Assembly (NCBI GenBank): GCA_021804505.1
Contig: JAJZHL010000033.1
Location: 1-8,998, forward strand
Length of the DNA stretch: 8,998 bases
Reading direction: 5' to 3'
Source of the DNA: Pseudomonadota bacterium
Lineage (GTDB): Bacteria; Pseudomonadota; Alphaproteobacteria; Rickettsiales; Rickettsiaceae
Made by a program: the position numbers and the translations under genes. The notes beneath the pieces are model-generated. The model had not been told where the DNA came from and did not search any database. It saw nothing but the letters and a program-made list of their open reading frames with translations. This document shows, one piece after another, positions 6,456 to 8,998 of this stretch (position 1 is the first letter of the stretch; each line of letters begins with the position of its first letter).

Positions 6456-7160
6456 TTATTCTTCTTGTGATTCGCTAAACTTTTTTGCTCTCATATTTCT
6501 ATAAACTTCGATACTCATTAATTTATCTTTTTCCACAAGGTCTATAAATAATTTGCCATCCAAATGATCAGTTTCATGCTGTATAACTCTTGCAGCGTAT
6601 CCTTCTGCTTCTCCTTCTATGAGTTTCCCATCTTCACTGAATGCTTTATATTTAATTTTTTTAAATCTTTTTACTGGTCCAGCTACATCCTCAACCGAAA
6701 AGCATCCTTCATAATCCTCATGCATTTCATCGCCAACAGGTTCATATGATGGATTAATCCAGAGTGATTTCGGCATAGCTTGAGTTAGATCTGGGCGCCA
6801 TTTCTTTAGCATTGGGCTATCTGGTATTGCAAAAACGATAATACGTTTTGTAATACCGATTTGTGGCGCAGCAAGCCCTGCTATATTTTGTTCACTATCA
6901 AATTTGCTTATAACTATATCTATATCTCTTTTATCTTCCTGAGATAAAGGGAAATTAATAGTCTGGGATTTTACTCTTATTGACGTATTATTAGAAGCTT
7001 CCAGGTTGTTAATATCAGCCACTACATAACCAGGGAGGGTAGTATAACCTAAGAGATTAATGTGTTCTTTTGTCATAGCTTTTCCTTTATGAGCACTGGC
7101 CGTAGATGTTATACTAACTAATAGTAACATTATCCACATTAACTTGCAAGTAGTAATCAC
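6456..7160 (-). CDS. def: Peptide deformylase-like protein with apparent signal peptide
   Basis: Peptide deformylase removes formyl from the N-terminal Met of new proteins. All three motifs are present in this 234-residue frame: AGLAAPQIG at 94-102, EGCFS at 151-155 and QHETDH at 194-199. These give metal ligands Cys153, His195 and His199 and catalytic Glu196. Motif I lacks the first Gly of GxGLAAxQ (Ile93-Ala94-Gly95). The N-terminus, read from GTG 7160, is a good signal peptide: Lys6, a hydrophobic run at about 8-18, then ASA before His24. ATG at residue 8 or 11 could also start it. ATG 7076 (residue 29) has AAAGGA just upstream and would give a 206-residue cytoplasmic protein. Export is therefore likely but not certain. 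It is probably a second, divergent deformylase; the general one would be elsewhere. It lies 18 bp after the endopeptidase stop and 14 bp before lspA. Confidence 0.88.
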   Translation of the reverse strand: MITTCKLMWIMLLLVSITSTASAHKGKAMTKEHINLLGYTTLPGYVVADINNLEASNNTSIRVKSQTINFPLSQEDKRDIDIVISKFDSEQNIAGLAAPQIGITKRIIVFAIPDSPMLKKWRPDLTQAMPKSLWINPSYEPVGDEMHEDYEGCFSVEDVAGPVKRFKKIKYKAFSEDGKLIEGEAEGYAARVIQHETDHLDGKLFIDLVEKDKLMSIEVYRNMRAKKFSESQEE

Positions 7161-7178
7161 GTCTTTATTACAAGATTA

Positions 7179-8546
7179 TTAGTTCATGGATAGCATAGTC
7201 TTGTCATCAACTACCTTAGGTCCACTATTAAGCTCATTGCTTAACGTTTTTACCTTACCTTTAAATTGCTGGAATCTTGCTAGTTGTTTACCTGTAAGCT
7301 CAACACCTGGGGTGGTCTTAACAGACATAGGGTTGACATGTTTACCACTAATCTTTACTTCATAATGTAAATGGGCTCCGGTAGCTCTCCCAGTGCTACC
7401 AACATAGGCAATTACTTGTCCTTGTTTTACTCTACTTCCAACCCTTAGGTTTTTTGCAAAATTAGAGGCATGAGCATAGGCGGTAGATAAATTTTGGCTG
7501 TGTTTGATTTGAATAAATTTCCCATAGCCTGATTTCCAACCGATCTCAGTAATGACCCCATGTCCTGCTGCATAGATCTCTGTACCAACTGGCGCAGCAA
7601 AATCTACCCCTTTGTGCATTTTGGTGTAGCCAAGAGTAGGGTGTTGTCTATTACCATAACGGGAAGATACCCTAACCAATTTTACAGGAGTTCTCAGCAA
7701 ACTTCTTTTTACGCTTTTGCCATCTTCAGAGAAGAACATATGGTTATTTGGTGAATCATCTGGGGAATATCTATAAATATTATGTTCTTTACCAGAGAGA
7801 TTAAGGGATACGTATAAAATCTTGCCAGTGTGAGAATATTTACCGTCCTTAGTAATAAATTTTTCATTAATAACGGTAATAGTGTCTCCCTTTTTAACTT
7901 GACGCTGAAAATCGATTTGATAGCTATAAGAATTGATTAGTTCAATTATGCTGTTATTCGATAGGCCAAGGGACCTTAGAGAAGACATAAAGTTTGATTC
8001 AACAACTGCAGAAGATTTGGATAATGATTTATTAAGTAAGACCGCTACATCTTTTGCATAGAAGCTATCTTTCTCTCTAATGATTTCTAGTGACTTTGTT
8101 TTGTCAATTGTTAGTATAATTTTGTTTAGCACACGTACTTCCGACGTTAAATCCTGATTATCTTCTTCAAGAATTTTTATCTCATAATCGAAAACGAGTC
8201 GTTGACCTATCTGAAGGCTAGTTGCTAAATTTTTATCTTTTATCAGCTTAGTAATTTGTTGTATTTCATTATGAGGAATCATTTGCTGATGTAATATGCT
8301 GTTTAATGTATCTCCCTTTTTGACTATCACAACTTGCGAAATTTCATCCAATTGCTCTTCTGTTCCCTCCACTAGCTCTGGACTTGCTATAGTGGTGGAC
8401 AAAGTGTCGTTAATAAACTTATTAACAGACAAAGATACAAAGGCAGCGAAAGCGATAAAAAGTACAATAGAGCCGTAGGAGATAAATCGCCTAAACCTGT
8501 TTAGAACTAAAGGATTGGTTGAAACAAAATGGAAAATAGCTTGCAT
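7179..8546 (-). CDS. M23 family murein endopeptidase with LysM domain (MepM/NlpD-like)
   Basis: M23 (lysostaphin-type) metallopeptidases cut peptide crosslinks in peptidoglycan in the periplasm. The 455-residue product has a short basic cytoplasmic N-terminus, one membrane anchor at about 25-41, and a linker. A LysM-like segment follows at about 72-118 (VVIVKKGDTLNSIL), then a second LysM/OapA-like piece around 216-230 (VKKGDTITVI). The C-terminal M23 domain runs about 305-405. Zinc ligands and catalytic residues are complete: HKGVD with His311 and Asp315, His359 in YAHAS, and HLH with His392 and His394. This makes it an active MepM-type enzyme rather than a degenerate NlpD/EnvC activator. 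Residues 54-62 (ASPELVEGT) look like translated repeat DNA. ATG 8546 is the first start in frame and has no strong ribosome site. It is the first gene of the def-lspA group and divergent from the DUF2155 gene. Confidence 0.92.
   Translation of the reverse strand: MQAIFHFVSTNPLVLNRFRRFISYGSIVLFIAFAAFVSLSVNKFINDTLSTTIASPELVEGTEEQLDEISQVVIVKKGDTLNSILHQQMIPHNEIQQITKLIKDKNLATSLQIGQRLVFDYEIKILEEDNQDLTSEVRVLNKIILTIDKTKSLEIIREKDSFYAKDVAVLLNKSLSKSSAVVESNFMSSLRSLGLSNNSIIELINSYSYQIDFQRQVKKGDTITVINEKFITKDGKYSHTGKILYVSLNLSGKEHNIYRYSPDDSPNNHMFFSEDGKSVKRSLLRTPVKLVRVSSRYGNRQHPTLGYTKMHKGVDFAAPVGTEIYAAGHGVITEIGWKSGYGKFIQIKHSQNLSTAYAHASNFAKNLRVGSRVKQGQVIAYVGSTGRATGAHLHYEVKISGKHVNPMSVKTTPGVELTGKQLARFQQFKGKVKTLSNELNSGPKVVDDKTMLSMN
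8361..8387 (-). repeat. Possible repeat remnant inside the M23 gene (SPELVEG)
   Basis: These bases encode ASPELVEGT, and the opposite strand reads PSTSSGLA over the same site. Both peptides are typical translations of short dispersed palindromic repeats in bacterial genomes. It lies in the linker between the membrane anchor and the LysM domain, where an in-frame insert would be tolerated. Only one copy is visible here. Confidence 0.35.
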
Positions 8547-8612
8547 TAATATTTACTCGTGATATTGATTTACAACATCCAAACAGTACCAGAAGATGCG
8601 AAATGCTCTTCC

Positions 8613-8627
8613 AATCATAATATGATT
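8613..8627. promoter_or_regulatory. 15-bp palindrome in divergent intergenic region, possible operator
   Basis: AATCATA, one A, then TATGATT form a perfect 7-bp inverted repeat. It lies between the divergent M23 and DUF2155 genes, 19 bp before the DUF2155 ATG. The right arm contains TATGAT, a good -10 match on the plus strand, but no matching -35 is evident. It could be an operator or chance in AT-rich DNA. Confidence 0.3.
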
Positions 8628-8646
8628 TGTAGATTTAGTACGTGCC

Positions 8647-8998
8647 ATGACCAATATGATACATAATGATGCACATTGCAACAAAAATTTTAAGAAAATA
8701 AATTATCTTACTATTATCATTGCTACGCTCATTCTAAGCATTCTTTTTACCAGTGTCAAGGCAGAAGAAAATCGAGAAGATCTAGAGTCCATAGAAACAA
8801 GTGATGAGAGCTCTCCTGAAACCCTAGAATATCCTGCTAAGCAAGATGATAAAATGGAGCTACCAAATACTGATGTTGGAGTTTCAGAATTAAAAACCTA
8901 TAATATGGGCAAAATTATTGTACTCAATAAAATTACTGCAACATCCAAGGAATTAACATTAAAATTAGGTGAACCACAATATTTTGGTAATATTCAAA
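8647..8998 (+). CDS. Exported DUF2155 protein, 3' end outside window
   Basis: The frame is open from ATG 8647 to the window edge, giving 117 residues with no stop reached. An in-frame stop at 8623-8625 limits the 5' end; ATG 8656 is an alternative start. Residues about 20-36 are hydrophobic and are followed by SVKA before Glu40, a good signal peptidase I site, so the protein is probably periplasmic. An acidic linker at about 40-72 follows. GKIIVLNKITATSKELTLKL at 88-107, then GEPQYFGNIQ, matches the start of DUF2155, a conserved alphaproteobacterial domain in which a 'LdKvTg' strand leads to 'FGxLxI'. Its function is unknown to me. The domain's later Cys-containing part lies beyond the window. 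The gene is divergent from the M23 endopeptidase across 100 bp, so shared regulation is possible. No strong ribosome site is seen. Confidence 0.85.
   Translation, partial: MTNMIHNDAHCNKNFKKINYLTIIIATLILSILFTSVKAEENREDLESIETSDESSPETLEYPAKQDDKMELPNTDVGVSELKTYNMGKIIVLNKITATSKELTLKLGEPQYFGNIQ

Noticed and set aside
8296..8478. Plus-strand open frame opposite the M23 gene 5' end
   Set aside because: It is antisense to a clear gene. Its PSTSSGLA peptide is explained by the repeat-like segment.
8547..8612. Sigma70 promoter for the M23 gene on the minus strand
   Set aside because: TTGGAT- and TAAATA-like boxes occur but not at an acceptable spacing.
1..8998. CRISPR array, tRNA or rRNA genes, insertion sequence with transposase
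   Set aside because: No regularly spaced direct repeats, cloverleaf-like segments, rRNA-like stretches or transposase motifs were seen, and nearly all of the window is coding.

Overview
This window is an AT-rich stretch from an obligate intracellular alphaproteobacterium. The best reading is a member of the Rickettsiaceae, possibly outside the core Rickettsia genus. The reasons are the base composition, the murD-ftsW-murG cluster standing without murC/murB, an LspA with a charged C-terminal tail like the rickettsial ones I remember, a DUF2155 gene, weak Shine-Dalgarno signals, and an intergenic palindromic element of the kind common in Rickettsia. The genus is inferred from memory of protein families, not from a search.

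Layout: (1) 1-983, plus strand: the 3' part of a Fic-family AMP-transferase gene, cut by the left edge of the window. (2) 1006-5407, minus strand: murD, ftsW, murG and an unrecognised lipoprotein gene, in that transcriptional order. murD and ftsW overlap by 17 bp, and ftsW and murG by 4 bp. (3) 5408-5593: a 186-bp gap with an imperfect long inverted repeat, a small hairpin and a possible -35 box for murD. (4) 5594-8546, minus strand: an M23/LysM murein endopeptidase (mepM-like), a peptide-deformylase-like gene with an apparent signal peptide, lspA, and a small DUF3035 (BamF-like) lipoprotein. They are packed with gaps of 18 and 14 bp and a 1-bp overlap. (5) 8547-8646: a divergent intergenic region with a 15-bp palindrome. 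(6) 8647-8998, plus strand: the start of an exported DUF2155 protein, running off the right edge.

The eight minus-strand genes form a cell-envelope block. MurD and MurG make the peptidoglycan precursor, FtsW polymerises it, and the M23 enzyme would cleave crosslinks. LspA matures lipoproteins, and two lipoproteins are encoded alongside it. Most of the window is ordinary housekeeping. I do not see a convincing undescribed system. The points most worth checking are the apparently exported deformylase with a competing internal start, the palindromic element between the two operons, a repeat-like 'SPELVEG' segment inside the endopeptidase gene, and the small palindrome at the divergent promoter region.
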